DNA of 64,000 nt from Bdellovibrio sp. ZAP7 (GCF_006874645.1 NZ_CP030082.1:3534001-3598000); one strand, 5' to 3'; positions 50,658 to 60,062 are shown, counted from the first letter of the stretch. Numbers and translations: made by a program. The notes: generated from the sequence alone by a model not told the origin.

Positions 50658-51750
50658 GACAGCACTGAAACAACGCCTTCTAAATTACTATGAAAAAAAT
50701 GAAACCAAAGTGGACATCGCCTTTTTCCCGGGCGGATTTATCTTTGACGTTCTGACTCTTTCAGACATCGATGATCCGTTAAGCATAGTGCAACAGGTGG
50801 TCTATCTTGGAGTCATTGGCGTGATTCTTTTCTATGACTTCTTAAACACTCACAACTTAGTCACAATTTCTCCCCGTGTTTCAAAATACTGGGAGTATCG
50901 AAATCTGGCCGTGCACTTCCTATTAGGAAGCTTGCTGAGTGTATATTCGTTATTCTTCCTGAAGAGTGCCTCGATCTTTTCATCGATCGTCTTTGTCGTT
51001 TTAATGATGGGTATCATGGTGGCAAACGAACTTAAAAGTGTTCAGAAGGCCGCTGTCGATTTGAAAGTCGCCTTGTACGTGATATGCCTGTTTGCATTCT
51101 TTTCAATGACCATTCCGGTGCTATTGGGATTTGTGGGAGTAACAACGTTCCTGTTGTCCATTGCACTAACAGCGGCAGTTATTTATAGTGCGTTTGTATT
51201 ACTGACAAAAAAAATTCAAAACAAAAAACTGCTGCTAAGAACTTTAGCCGTTCCTGGCTTTGGCGTTTTGGGAATGTTTCTGATTTTGTATTTCATCGGC
51301 TGGATTCCACCGGTGCCACTGTCAGTTCAGAACATGGGTATCTATCACAACATTGAAAAATCAGAGGGAAATTATCTCTTGTCCCACGAAAACCCCTCCT
51401 GGAGATTCTGGAAAACTGGAGATCAGGAATTTTTAGCAGAGCCTGGAGATAAAATTTATTTCTTTGCGCAGATCTACTCCCCGGCACGATTCAGTGATTC
51501 CGTTATTGTGCATTGGTATTACAAAGATCCGCGCCAGGGTTGGATCAGCACCGACAAAGTTCCAATGAAAATTTCTGGCGGCAGAAAAAATGGCTTCAGA
51601 GGATTCGCGGTCAAACAGAACTATGCTGCCGGCGAAGGACGGGTCAGTGTGGAAACCACGGACGGTCGTGAAATCGGTCGTATTTATTTCAATGTGATGA
51701 AGAATGAAATGAGCTCAGAGAACCGCACCTTCACGACCGAGATCATGTAG
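50656..51750 (+). CDS. Polytopic membrane protein with C-terminal DUF2914
   Basis: 364 residues. About seven hydrophobic segments lie between 20 and 220, followed by a soluble extracytoplasmic domain (about 245-355) with the DUF2914 pattern: DKIYFFAQIYSPARFSDSVIVHWYYKDPRQGWISTDKVPMKISGGRKNGFRGFAVKQNYAAGEGRVSVETTDGREIGRIYFNV. The family's function is unknown. It follows the small helical gene by 55 bases and may be co-transcribed; its start lies inside the perfect palindrome. Confidence 0.85.
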   Translation: MTALKQRLLNYYEKNETKVDIAFFPGGFIFDVLTLSDIDDPLSIVQQVVYLGVIGVILFYDFLNTHNLVTISPRVSKYWEYRNLAVHFLLGSLLSVYSLFFLKSASIFSSIVFVVLMMGIMVANELKSVQKAAVDLKVALYVICLFAFFSMTIPVLLGFVGVTTFLLSIALTAAVIYSAFVLLTKKIQNKKLLLRTLAVPGFGVLGMFLILYFIGWIPPVPLSVQNMGIYHNIEKSEGNYLLSHENPSWRFWKTGDQEFLAEPGDKIYFFAQIYSPARFSDSVIVHWYYKDPRQGWISTDKVPMKISGGRKNGFRGFAVKQNYAAGEGRVSVETTDGREIGRIYFNVMKNEMSSENRTFTTEIM

Positions 51751-51756
51751 AAAAAA

Positions 51757-52119
51757 CTACGCCAGACTTTTTGAAGATTCGTGGATGATCTCACCGATCG
51801 CCACGTTCTCAAGTGAAGATACTGCCACTTCAAAGCGGCCTTCGTCACAAAGGCCGCTGATTCCCGCCGACTCGTATGAATCATTCAAAGTCGCACGTAA
51901 CTTGGGCAGAAGTCGCTGTTTGAAGCGCTCTGCCAGTTCATCACAAACCTTGCAATCAAGTTCAACCCCAAGATGCCCCTCACGCCCTTCAGCAGTCAGA
52001 ACCCATTCTCGCACCATCCACGGCGGATCATGTCTGACATGTTGAACATGACCACACTCTAGTTTTGCCACCCAGTGGTTTTCCGAATCCGTAAGATAGC
52101 CGACGATTCCTTGATCCAT
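51757..52119 (-). CDS. DUF3565-like zinc-binding protein
   Basis: 120 residues. The N-terminal half matches DUF3565: IVGYLTDSENHWVAKLECGHVQHVRHDPPWMVREWVLTAEGREGHLGVELDCKVCDEL, with Cys/His residues (CGH, H, CxxC) placed for one zinc ion. The C-terminal half (about 60-120) is a separate domain of unknown identity with one further cysteine. Function unknown. It ends 6 bases from the convergent DUF2914 gene. Confidence 0.82.
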   Translation of the reverse strand: MDQGIVGYLTDSENHWVAKLECGHVQHVRHDPPWMVREWVLTAEGREGHLGVELDCKVCDELAERFKQRLLPKLRATLNDSYESAGISGLCDEGRFEVAVSSLENVAIGEIIHESSKSLA

Positions 52120-52140
52120 ACCGTCCTCGCGATTTTATTC

Positions 52141-52992
52141 TTAATGGGTTTCAGGGCTGACATGCGGAGCCAAGACGCTTTGCAGTTGTTTTACGATCGC
52201 AGCGGGTCCGGCGATGATTGAATTCTTATACGGATTATATTTTTCTCCGCGGTAAGTTTCAACAATCCCACCCGCTTCTTCCACTAACAGAATTCCGGCA
52301 GCCGCATCCCAGGGTTGAATATTGCGCTCCCAATATCCATCAAAGACTCCACGTGCAACTTGCGCTAAATCATACGCGGCAGCACCTGGGCGACGCACAC
52401 CGCGCGCTTTACGAACAACATCGGTGAATATTTTTAATTGCTCAGAAATGACGTGCTCGTGTTCTGCAACGAAACCCGTTGCCAACAAAGCGTCTTCAAG
52501 TTTTTCATTTTTAGTAATGGAAAGCTTGCGACCATTCACAAAAGCGCCTTCACCGCGAATCGCTGTATAGGTCTCATTGAGCATCGGCACATCAATTACT
52601 GCTAGCTGAATCTGTCCGTTGATTTCCAAACCCAAGCTGATACAAAAAATTGGAAAGCGATGAATGTAATTCGTTGTTCCATCCAATGGATCCAGAATCC
52701 AACGCCCGCGCGCCCCTGCGGTTTCCCACTGGACTTTCGCCCCAGCGGCATAAGATTCCTCTCCAAGAAACTCTATGTCAGGAAAATTTTTCTTAAGGTA
52801 ATCCGAGATGACTCGTTCTGATTCTTTGTCGGCCTCAGACACAAGTCCAGCCTGGAATTTTTGTTCGATATGCTCTAAGTTACCGAAATAATTGAGAAGG
52901 ACTTCTCTGCCAAGGCTCACAGCCTTGATGGCCGTACCTAAGACCTGCTTCCAATCTGTTGATTTTACGCTGCTTTCCACGATGTACCTCAC
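52141..52992 (-). CDS. Inositol-1-monophosphatase-family phosphatase (SuhB-like)
   Basis: 283 residues. Family motifs: GEES (metal-binding Glu), WILDPLDGTTNYIHRFPIF (motif A) and ERNIQPWDAAAGILLVEEAGG (motif B, PWDxxAG). Such enzymes hydrolyse inositol monophosphates with Mg2+; in many bacteria SuhB also acts in ribosome biogenesis. N-terminus about 15 residues longer than usual, so a later start is possible. Confidence 0.93.
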   Translation of the reverse strand: MRYIVESSVKSTDWKQVLGTAIKAVSLGREVLLNYFGNLEHIEQKFQAGLVSEADKESERVISDYLKKNFPDIEFLGEESYAAGAKVQWETAGARGRWILDPLDGTTNYIHRFPIFCISLGLEINGQIQLAVIDVPMLNETYTAIRGEGAFVNGRKLSITKNEKLEDALLATGFVAEHEHVISEQLKIFTDVVRKARGVRRPGAAAYDLAQVARGVFDGYWERNIQPWDAAAGILLVEEAGGIVETYRGEKYNPYKNSIIAGPAAIVKQLQSVLAPHVSPETH

Positions 52993-53114
52993 AAGTCAGG
53001 ACCGTCAGGTTATTGACCGGTTCCAGGACTTAAAGCTACCATGGATGTAAGGCCAAAGGAAGGGCCCTAAACTTAAGCATTTACGCGGGTTTTAACATTA
53101 TGAGGATTCAAAAA

Positions 53115-53924
53115 ATGGCAGCGAAATCAGATACGGTTGTAAAACTAGTGATAGTTTTGTTCATCTCTCTTCTTTCTTTTTCGGTGGGCTTGTTCGCCGG
53201 TAAGAACTTTAGTGACAACCAACACACGATTTCACAACTTGAGCCGACTAAAACTGCAACTCGTGAAGTAGCTTCTGAGCACGGCGCAACTGCAACTGAG
53301 TCTAAATCGGGCGCGATGACTGATGAAGAGATCGCGAAACTTGCTGAAGAGTTCGTAGCTGACGAAAAACCAGTGGCTGCAGGTCACGGTGAAGCAGCAG
53401 CCGGTCACGGCGAAGCGACTCCTGCTGCGGGCCATGGCGAAGCCGCTCCAGCACACGGTGCTCCAGCTAAAGCTGAAACTGCAAAACACGTTGAAGCTCC
53501 AGCAGCTCACGGTGCTCCAGTAGCAGCGGCAGGTCACGGTGAAAAAGCAGAACCTTCTTCTGTAGCAAAAGATTTAGCAGCGGGCAAAGGTCCACAAACT
53601 CGTACCGCTCCTGCTGCTAAACCAACAACTGCTGAATCACGCATTCCTTCTTCATTGCCACAAAATGTAGCGCAATACACTGTTGGTAAATTCACAGTGC
53701 AAGTTGCTTCTTACGCTGATGAAGCTGAAGCACAAAAATTTGCTTCTGATTTGAAAACTAAAGGTTACAGCGCTTTCTACGTACCAGCGAATATCAAAGG
53801 TAAAACTTGGTTCCGTGTTAGCGTAGGTCAATTCGCAACTTCCAAAGAAGCTGCTTCTTACAGAACTGAACTGATTAGCAAAGCAAAAGTTTCTTCTGCG
53901 ATCGTTCAAAAAATTACTGAGTAA
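53115..53924 (+). CDS. SPOR-domain membrane protein with GHGE repeats
   Basis: 269 residues from the ATG at 53115 (GAGGA 8 bases before; the ATG at 53100 has none). One membrane helix (about 7-28), then a low-complexity Ala/Gly/His/Glu region (about 85-150) with repeated AAGHGEA and AHGAP units, and a C-terminal SPOR domain (about 190-265: YTVGKFTVQVASYADEAEAQKFASDLKTKGYSAFYVPANIKGKTWFRVSVGQF). SPOR domains bind septal denuded glycan, so a role at division or cell-wall sites is likely. The histidine repeats could bind metal. Strong terminator at 53982-54015. Confidence 0.88.
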   Translation: MAAKSDTVVKLVIVLFISLLSFSVGLFAGKNFSDNQHTISQLEPTKTATREVASEHGATATESKSGAMTDEEIAKLAEEFVADEKPVAAGHGEAAAGHGEATPAAGHGEAAPAHGAPAKAETAKHVEAPAAHGAPVAAAGHGEKAEPSSVAKDLAAGKGPQTRTAPAAKPTTAESRIPSSLPQNVAQYTVGKFTVQVASYADEAEAQKFASDLKTKGYSAFYVPANIKGKTWFRVSVGQFATSKEAASYRTELISKAKVSSAIVQKITE

Positions 53925-53981
53925 TCTTCCTTACTCGGTCAACTCCGGTAACATCGGAGTGCACCTTTTCAAAACTCGCAA

Positions 53982-54015
53982 AAAAAACCCTATCTTTTCG
54001 AAGATAGGGTTTTTT
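53982..54015 (+). terminator. Intrinsic terminator with UUCG loop
   Basis: AAAAAACCCTATCTT pairs with AAGATAGGGTTTTTT around TTCG, then continues with T. A smaller hairpin ACTCCG/CGGAGT precedes it. Between the SPOR gene and a convergent gene, so it may work both ways. Confidence 0.93.
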
Positions 54016-54040
54016 GTTTTTTAGAGTGGTTTTTCTCAAT

Positions 54041-54880
54041 TTACTTAGCGGGAGTGCCTGTTGAAAAGCGCTCTGTCATCTCTTTTAAATTAAGCTCATC
54101 CAGAATCCAATTTAAACGATCTGCTGCACGCTGGCGAGGGCCTTCCTTTTTGGTGGCAATGATCAATTCATTTTTCATGGAGTGTTCGAACCCGACAAGC
54201 TCCGTCACGGTGACTTGATAACCATGGGCTTCCAATCGAAGACTGCGCAAAACATTCGTTAGATGACTCCCGAATTCCCGGGTATGAATGGGATGACGCC
54301 AAATTTCAGTAAGAGGACTTGCAAGTTGTTTAGCTTTATTTTGGCGAAGGACTTTGGCCATTTCGGCCTGACAGCAGGGAACTAATACGATGTGCTTTGC
54401 TTGTTTTTTCAAAGCAAAATCAATGGCGTCATCGGTCGCCGTATCGCAAGCGTGCAGGGCGGTGACCAGACCGATTTTTTCAGGCAAAAGTTTCGATTCA
54501 GTTGCCTCCGCCACCAACAAAGGCAGGAAGGACATGTTGGGAAAATCTAACTTTCCTTGGAGTTCGACGGATTTTTTAACAAGCTCATCACGCGTTTCAA
54601 TGCCGTACACATGACCTTTGCTGGCCAGGTTTTTAAAGAATAAATCATAGATAATAAAACCAAGGTACGACTTGCCAGCACCATGATCAACCAATGTAAC
54701 ATCATCGCCCGATGCTTGAAGGTCTTTCAACAATGGCTCGATGAAATTATACAGGTGATAAACCTGCTTTAATTTTCGGCGACTGTCTTGATTGATTTTT
54801 CCATCGCGGGTCAGAATGTGAAGTTCTTTAAGTAACTCAATCGACTGACCGTCGCGCATTTCTTCTAGGGGCTTTTTCAT
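54041..54880 (-). CDS. Methyltransf_32-family SAM methyltransferase
   Basis: 279 residues. SAM-binding motif VDHGAGKSYLGFIIYDLFF (about 65-83), acidic GIETRDELV, and the family signature GLVTALHACDTATDDAIDFALKKQAKHIVLVPCCQAEM with the ALHACD and PCCQ motifs. Related proteins in bacteria and eukaryotes (METTL25/RRNAD1 relatives) are of uncertain or ribosomal substrate. Cytoplasmic. Confidence 0.88.
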   Translation of the reverse strand: MKKPLEEMRDGQSIELLKELHILTRDGKINQDSRRKLKQVYHLYNFIEPLLKDLQASGDDVTLVDHGAGKSYLGFIIYDLFFKNLASKGHVYGIETRDELVKKSVELQGKLDFPNMSFLPLLVAEATESKLLPEKIGLVTALHACDTATDDAIDFALKKQAKHIVLVPCCQAEMAKVLRQNKAKQLASPLTEIWRHPIHTREFGSHLTNVLRSLRLEAHGYQVTVTELVGFEHSMKNELIIATKKEGPRQRAADRLNWILDELNLKEMTERFSTGTPAK

Positions 54881-54917
54881 AAAAATCGCTTCTATCTAAT
54901 TTTGATCGAAAAGTACA

Positions 54918-55583
54918 CTACCATGCGTAGTAAATTCCAGTACGAATAACTCCACCGAACGTGGGATTCGGATCAAGCTCTTGTCCCATCAAACCGCGGC
55001 CTTCCGCTGCGGCGATGACACCGAAATACTTTGTAAAATCATAGGAAATATCAGCTCCGGCTGCCAGACCACTTAAAAACTTTCCACCGGTCGTGTCCTT
55101 CTGACTCGTACCAGACAAAGTCGTCGTTACGTCTTCTTTGTAAGTTCCCAGACTGCCACCACCGTAAACAGAAACGCGAATGGATTTTTTCTGCAGACGC
55201 CACAAATGCCAGCGTCCCCACAACAACATTTCCTCGTGATCGCGCTTGATATTCAACGTGGGATTTCCACTTTCTTCGGTGAACTTGGAATATTCAAACA
55301 AAACAGACCAGGCGTTCGTGCGATAGGCAAAACTTAAATTCTGTGGTTTTTGCTCGATATAATTTTCAGCAGAGTCTTTTTCATAGCGAATATCCATCGC
55401 CAGTGGATAAAGCTGCAACTGATTCAACGTTGGAACCAGTACAGGACGTTTCATGCGGGTCTCCTGCGGAGAAGCCGCAGAAGGTGCCTGCGGAGAAGCC
55501 GTTGCAGATGCAGAACTCGCCGCCGTTTGCGCAAACGCATTCAAGCCGATCAAATAAGACAACAGAACTAAAACTAATTTCAT
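54918..55583 (-). CDS. Outer-membrane barrel-like protein
   Basis: 221 residues with a signal peptide (to NAFAQ, 19) and an Ala/Ser/Pro stretch. From about 50 on, strands of alternating residues (LSFAYRTNAWSVLFEYSKF, KSIRVSVYGGGSLGTYKED, FGGVIRTGIYYAW) fit an eight-stranded barrel; the last residue is Trp, an aromatic C-terminus typical of BAM substrates. Its start overlaps the stop of the lipoprotein gene by 4 bases, so the two may act together. Confidence 0.82.
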   Translation of the reverse strand: MKLVLVLLSYLIGLNAFAQTAASSASATASPQAPSAASPQETRMKRPVLVPTLNQLQLYPLAMDIRYEKDSAENYIEQKPQNLSFAYRTNAWSVLFEYSKFTEESGNPTLNIKRDHEEMLLWGRWHLWRLQKKSIRVSVYGGGSLGTYKEDVTTTLSGTSQKDTTGGKFLSGLAAGADISYDFTKYFGVIAAAEGRGLMGQELDPNPTFGGVIRTGIYYAW

Positions 55584-56929
55584 TTCTTAGCCTCTGTCAG
55601 GTCATAGCGTTTCGCAGAAGCCACACACGTCTTATCCGTGTTCTCTTCAGTCGAATTCACAACCTCTGCCAGGAATTCACATTCCTTTTTATTCAAGTCT
55701 GGAATCACGCTTGCGAGCACAGACAGAAAACGTGTCGGCGGATAGTAACCTTGAGAATCAGTGTCTATGAAATCCTGACGATACACCGGCAATGCAGCCA
55801 CGATCCATTTCGCAACTTCCTTACGCATCTCTTGATGATCGACGTTACGTGCATCCGCAGCTGTCTCTGTGAAAAGCTTTAACAAGCGAGAATACTGCGT
55901 ACCCAGGCGGTAAGATTTATCGCGCATATCATCTTCATATTGCGAGCGGTCTCTGTAGTTTACATACGCGGCCGAGAAATCACGGAAGCGCTCTGCCTTC
56001 ACCAAACTTACCACTTCATAGTCTGCGACATTCAGCGTGCGAAGTCCCTTAAACGCCGGCAAAGACGACGCGATAAAATCAGGGTCGCCGGTATAAACCC
56101 AACCCCACACATCCGCCAAACCTTCATTTAAAGCACGGTGGAAGTAACGGTTGTAATAACGCTTCACCAGTTTTTCCGAGATCACCACAGCGCGACCGTG
56201 ACCTTTTTTAAGTCCACCCTCATCAACGCGAGGATTTACCGCCGCATCTGAAGTTTCCTCTACGATACCAGCTGCTTTCATAAAGCCATTGCGATCATGG
56301 ATCGAGCCCGTGTCTGTTTGGTTGTTATCACTTGGATCGTCAAAACCCTTCATCACAAGTTTGAAAAACAACGAGTGAAAATGCTCATGAGCCAAGATCC
56401 CGCCATTCACAGCGATAGGAAGATTTTCTTTTGTATACGGTACGATCAAAATAGAATCCGTCGTTCCGTCGTAAAGAGCATTGTTCGTAAGACCACTGGA
56501 TTCACGAACCGCCACGCCGATATCACGCGGCCAGTGATTCACTCCGCCTGCACCCACTTCTTCATCCAGTTTTGCTAGATTTTGCATGTGAGAATAGATC
56601 GCCACCAGCTGCTGACTTTGCTCGTTGGCAGGAATGAATTTGCCTTCGGAATTTTTAATGAAGCGGCCTTGAGGAGAAGGGCCATTTAAACGATTGTCCA
56701 AAATACGCGGACTGATAAAGAAACGAACGAAACGTCCGGAAACCTCACGCAAGTTATCCAAGCCTGAAAGCTCGATGAATTTCAGCGTGTAACCACTTTT
56801 GCTATCATTCACGGGAGATAGAACTTCGACCGAGCCCGAAACTTGGGACGTTTCCTCTTGGCCAGAGCATGCTGTGACAGCCATAGCCAATAAAACGACA
56901 GCAGTGATTTTAGGAAGAACGCGCTTCAC
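55580..56929 (-). CDS. Lipoprotein, putative zinc metalloprotease
   Basis: 449 residues from the GTG at 56929 (GGAGAGGA 4 bases before); an upstream GTG at 56947 is possible. Lipobox VTAC (Cys21). HEHFH at 181-185 is an HExxH zinc motif, and ALNEGLADVWGW (267-276) supplies the third ligand Glu269 and a following Asp, as in gluzincins. Remaining regions are not recognised. A cell-surface or periplasmic peptidase is likely. The barrel gene follows with a 4-base overlap. Confidence 0.82.
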   Translation of the reverse strand: MKRVLPKITAVVLLAMAVTACSGQEETSQVSGSVEVLSPVNDSKSGYTLKFIELSGLDNLREVSGRFVRFFISPRILDNRLNGPSPQGRFIKNSEGKFIPANEQSQQLVAIYSHMQNLAKLDEEVGAGGVNHWPRDIGVAVRESSGLTNNALYDGTTDSILIVPYTKENLPIAVNGGILAHEHFHSLFFKLVMKGFDDPSDNNQTDTGSIHDRNGFMKAAGIVEETSDAAVNPRVDEGGLKKGHGRAVVISEKLVKRYYNRYFHRALNEGLADVWGWVYTGDPDFIASSLPAFKGLRTLNVADYEVVSLVKAERFRDFSAAYVNYRDRSQYEDDMRDKSYRLGTQYSRLLKLFTETAADARNVDHQEMRKEVAKWIVAALPVYRQDFIDTDSQGYYPPTRFLSVLASVIPDLNKKECEFLAEVVNSTEENTDKTCVASAKRYDLTEAKK

Positions 56930-57125
56930 AAAGTCCTCTCCAGGCACTATAAAAAAGGTGCCCCGGCTGGTCTTCGACCAAATGCGTTATAGTTTTAGCG
57001 GAAGTTCACAAAAAACTCAATGATAACTTAGGGATAGACAAACTTTGTCAGTCCCACTAAAACTTCGACACCCGCCTTCGCTTAAGCTTCGGCGGGCAGG
57101 CCCGCGGGAAAACGAGGAGCGATCT

Positions 57126-59426
57126 GTGGATGTATTGGAATTTGTTACGAAAAATTTGAATCCGGCACAGAAGGAAGCGGTTGAGACCCTGGAAGGGCCG
57201 ATTCTGATTCTGGCAGGAGCAGGTTCCGGTAAAACCCGCGTTCTTACTCATCGCATGGCCAATATGATCGGAAACGGTGCCGCAAGTCCCGAAGAAATCC
57301 TGATGGTGACCTTTACAAATAAGGCCGCCAAAGAGATGGAACATCGTATTTACAAGCTTCTGACGGACCTTCAAGTTCCCGTTCACAGCCAGCTTTGGAT
57401 TTCCACTTTCCATAGTTTCTGCGTGCGCGTTTTACGCCAGCACGTAACTCTTTTGGATTATAAACCGTTCTTTGGAATCTATGACTCTTCTGATTCGCTT
57501 GCGCAGATCAAAAAAGTTATGACGGCTTTGAACATCAACGACAAAATTTATCCCGCTAAAAACTTTCAAGGCCGTATCAGCAGCGCCAAGATGTTAGGCC
57601 TGACTCCCGACCAATTTGAAAAAGGCAACAAACGCCTGATGGATCAAAAAACGGTCGAGGTGTACAAAGCCTACGAAAACGAAATGAAAAAAGCGAACAG
57701 CATGGATTTCGATGATCTTCTGATGAAGACCTACGAACTTTTCCGCATGTATCCAGACATCCTCGCTCAGTATCAGCAAAAATTCCGTTTCATCATGGTG
57801 GATGAGTATCAGGATACGAATCACATCCAATATCTTTTGGTGCAAATGCTGGCGAAAGCTCACCGCAACTTGTGCGTGGTCGGCGATGAAGATCAATCGA
57901 TCTATTCGTGGCGTGGGGCGGACATCAAAAACATTTTGGATTTCGAAAAAGACTTCCCAGAAGCGAAAGTTGTTAAGCTTGAGGAAAACTATCGTTCCTC
58001 TGCGAATATCGTGAATGCGGCGACCGCCGTGATCAAAAACAACTCGCAACGTAAAGACAAAACTCTTTTCACTTCCAATACGGAAGGTGATCTGATCAAT
58101 GTGCGCGAAGAGCGTAACGAATACGATGAAGCTAAATTCGTCGCGAAAACGATTCAGACGATGATCAACGAAGGCGAAGGCTCTTACAATGACTACGCGG
58201 TGTTTTACCGCACCAATGCGCAGTCTCGCGTGCTTGAGGAACAACTGCGCACCTTTGGTATTCCTTACCGCTTGATCGGCGGCGTGCGCTTCTATGAACG
58301 CATGGAGATCAAAGATATCATTTGCTATCTGAAACTTTCCATCAACCCAGCGGACGATATTGCGTTCAAGCGTATTATCAATGTTCCTGCCCGTGGTATC
58401 GGTAAAACGACTGTCGAAAAAATCGAGGAGCTGGCTTTCCAAAAAAATATGACTTTGATGGAAGCCGCGGAAAAAGCAGTGAATGAACGCCTGTTCAACG
58501 CCGGCACTTCTGGAAAAGTTCGCAGATTCCTGGATTTGATGACAGAGCTTACGGCGAATGCAAATGCGTTTAAGCTGACTGATTTCTATCACATCGTATT
58601 GGATCGCTCTGAATACCTGATGGCTTTGAAAAAAGACGAGTCTCCGGAAGCCCAAGCCCGTATCGAAAACTTAGAAGAACTCGACAATGCCATCGCGCAA
58701 TTCGCGAAAGAACGTGGCGAGGAATCCACTTTGACCAGCTTCCTGGAAGAAATGGCTTTGGTGAATGACGTTGACTCCTTGGATCAGGAACAAAACTCAG
58801 TAACCATGATGACGCTTCATATCTCCAAAGGTTTGGAGTTCCCGTATGTGTTCGTGGTGGGCTTAGAGGAAAACCTTTTCCCAAGTTCACGCAGTGCTGA
58901 ATCGGAATCCGAAGAGGATGTTGAAGAAGAGCGCCGCCTCGCCTATGTCGGCATGACTCGCGCCCGTCAAAAATTGTGGCTGACTTATGCAAAGATGCGC
59001 CGTGTATGGGGTCAGGAACAGTTCAATCCACCATCGCGTTTCATCAAAGAAATCCCGACGCAGTTTGTGAACTTTAAATCCGCAGCGGCCGATGCACCTC
59101 GTTTTGTTTCTAGATATGGCACAAGTGGTAGTAATTCTGACGAGTACTTCCCAAGTGCGTGGTCTTCCTCGGGTTCCAGCGATCGCAACAAACCTCGCTC
59201 TGGTGGCGATGACTTTGATACTCAAGACTTCCCGGATTACGATGAGATGGGCTCATCCAGCAAGAGTTCTTACTCTAAAGGCATGCGCGTCCGCCATCCA
59301 ACATTTGGAGTCGGCACGGTGTACTCCACAGAAGGTGCTGGGGATAATTTGAAGGTCAGCGTTATGTTCACGGACAATACCGTTAAAAAGTTCGTGGTTA
59401 AATACGCGCGTCTTGAAAGAGTTTAA
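57126..59426 (+). CDS. UvrD/PcrA-type ATP-dependent DNA helicase
   Basis: 766 residues from the GTG at 57126 (GAGGAG 6 bases before). Motif I LAGAGSGKTRVLTHR, Ia FTNKAAKEM, II VDEYQDTN, III DEDQSIYSWRGAD, IV LEENYRSS, V TLHISKGLEFPYVFVVG, VI YVGMTRARQKLWLTYA. The C-terminal part is a Tudor-like segment (MRVRHPTFGVGTVYSTEGAGDNLKVSVMF...VKYARLERV), as in PcrA and UvrD. Acts in nucleotide excision and replication repair. A small hairpin (CCCGCC/GGCGGG) lies in its leader at 57070-57096. Confidence 0.96.
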   Translation: MDVLEFVTKNLNPAQKEAVETLEGPILILAGAGSGKTRVLTHRMANMIGNGAASPEEILMVTFTNKAAKEMEHRIYKLLTDLQVPVHSQLWISTFHSFCVRVLRQHVTLLDYKPFFGIYDSSDSLAQIKKVMTALNINDKIYPAKNFQGRISSAKMLGLTPDQFEKGNKRLMDQKTVEVYKAYENEMKKANSMDFDDLLMKTYELFRMYPDILAQYQQKFRFIMVDEYQDTNHIQYLLVQMLAKAHRNLCVVGDEDQSIYSWRGADIKNILDFEKDFPEAKVVKLEENYRSSANIVNAATAVIKNNSQRKDKTLFTSNTEGDLINVREERNEYDEAKFVAKTIQTMINEGEGSYNDYAVFYRTNAQSRVLEEQLRTFGIPYRLIGGVRFYERMEIKDIICYLKLSINPADDIAFKRIINVPARGIGKTTVEKIEELAFQKNMTLMEAAEKAVNERLFNAGTSGKVRRFLDLMTELTANANAFKLTDFYHIVLDRSEYLMALKKDESPEAQARIENLEELDNAIAQFAKERGEESTLTSFLEEMALVNDVDSLDQEQNSVTMMTLHISKGLEFPYVFVVGLEENLFPSSRSAESESEEDVEEERRLAYVGMTRARQKLWLTYAKMRRVWGQEQFNPPSRFIKEIPTQFVNFKSAAADAPRFVSRYGTSGSNSDEYFPSAWSSSGSSDRNKPRSGGDDFDTQDFPDYDEMGSSSKSSYSKGMRVRHPTFGVGTVYSTEGAGDNLKVSVMFTDNTVKKFVVKYARLERV

Positions 59427-59495
59427 TAGAAATCCGGTTGACTCCTTTTTGATAAACAACAATCATTTTTGTTGAACTATTAAAGGAGTCTCATC

Positions 59496-60062
59496 ATGAA
59501 AAAACTATTTGTAGCCGCAGCATTGATCGCTTCTGCAGTTTGCTCTGTAGCATCTGCGAAAGATTACTCATCAACTTCATTTACTTCTTACAGCTCTCAA
59601 CCGTTGAACGAAGTAACGACTAATCTTACAACAGGTTACTTCTTCTCTGGCGAAAGATGTAAAGATTGCGACAGCGGCAGCGACCTAACTGTTAACGTCT
59701 CTTACCTTCGTTATTTGACTGACGGCTGGCAAGTGGGCGGCGAAGGCGGTCTTCAACTTCTTTCTAAACAATTCTCTGGAACTGGCAGCAGCGAAACTTT
59801 GATCACTCTTGTAGGTATCGGCGCTTACAACTTCCAATCTGATATCAAAACTTCTATGTACGCTAAAGCAGGCGTGGGCTTGTACCCTGTTCTTGATGGC
59901 ACAAGCTACAAATCACAACTTGGTTTCTTTATCGGTGGTGGTAAACGCTTCCAAATCTTTAACAGCATCACTTACACTCCAGAAGTTCGCCTTGAAAAAC
60001 ACGGTGACTTGGATATGGGAATCAGTATCGCATTCCTAAACTTCTCTCTTTTCTGGAACTAA
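59496..60062 (+). CDS. Outer-membrane barrel protein
   Basis: 188 residues with a signal peptide (to VASA, about 21) and strands throughout (LTVNVSYLRYLTDGWQVGGEGGLQLL, SMYAKAGVGLYPVL, QLGFFIGGGKRFQIFNSITYTPEVRL) ending in ISIAFLNFSLFWN. A cysteine pair (CKDC) lies near 53-56 in a loop. AAAGGAG lies 6 bases before the ATG and a promoter-like TTGACT is at 59438. Function unknown. Confidence 0.85.
   Translation: MKKLFVAAALIASAVCSVASAKDYSSTSFTSYSSQPLNEVTTNLTTGYFFSGERCKDCDSGSDLTVNVSYLRYLTDGWQVGGEGGLQLLSKQFSGTGSSETLITLVGIGAYNFQSDIKTSMYAKAGVGLYPVLDGTSYKSQLGFFIGGGKRFQIFNSITYTPEVRLEKHGDLDMGISIAFLNFSLFWN

Noticed and set aside
53019..53054. Sigma-28-like promoter before the SPOR gene (TTAAAG...GCCAAAGG)
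   Set aside because: The -10 part matches the CCGATAA pattern at only about three of seven positions.
57594..58655. Long open frame (353 codons) antisense to the helicase gene
   Set aside because: Entirely inside uvrD/pcrA; composition (Phe, His, Arg, Val) is that of a reversed conserved gene and no family motif appears.
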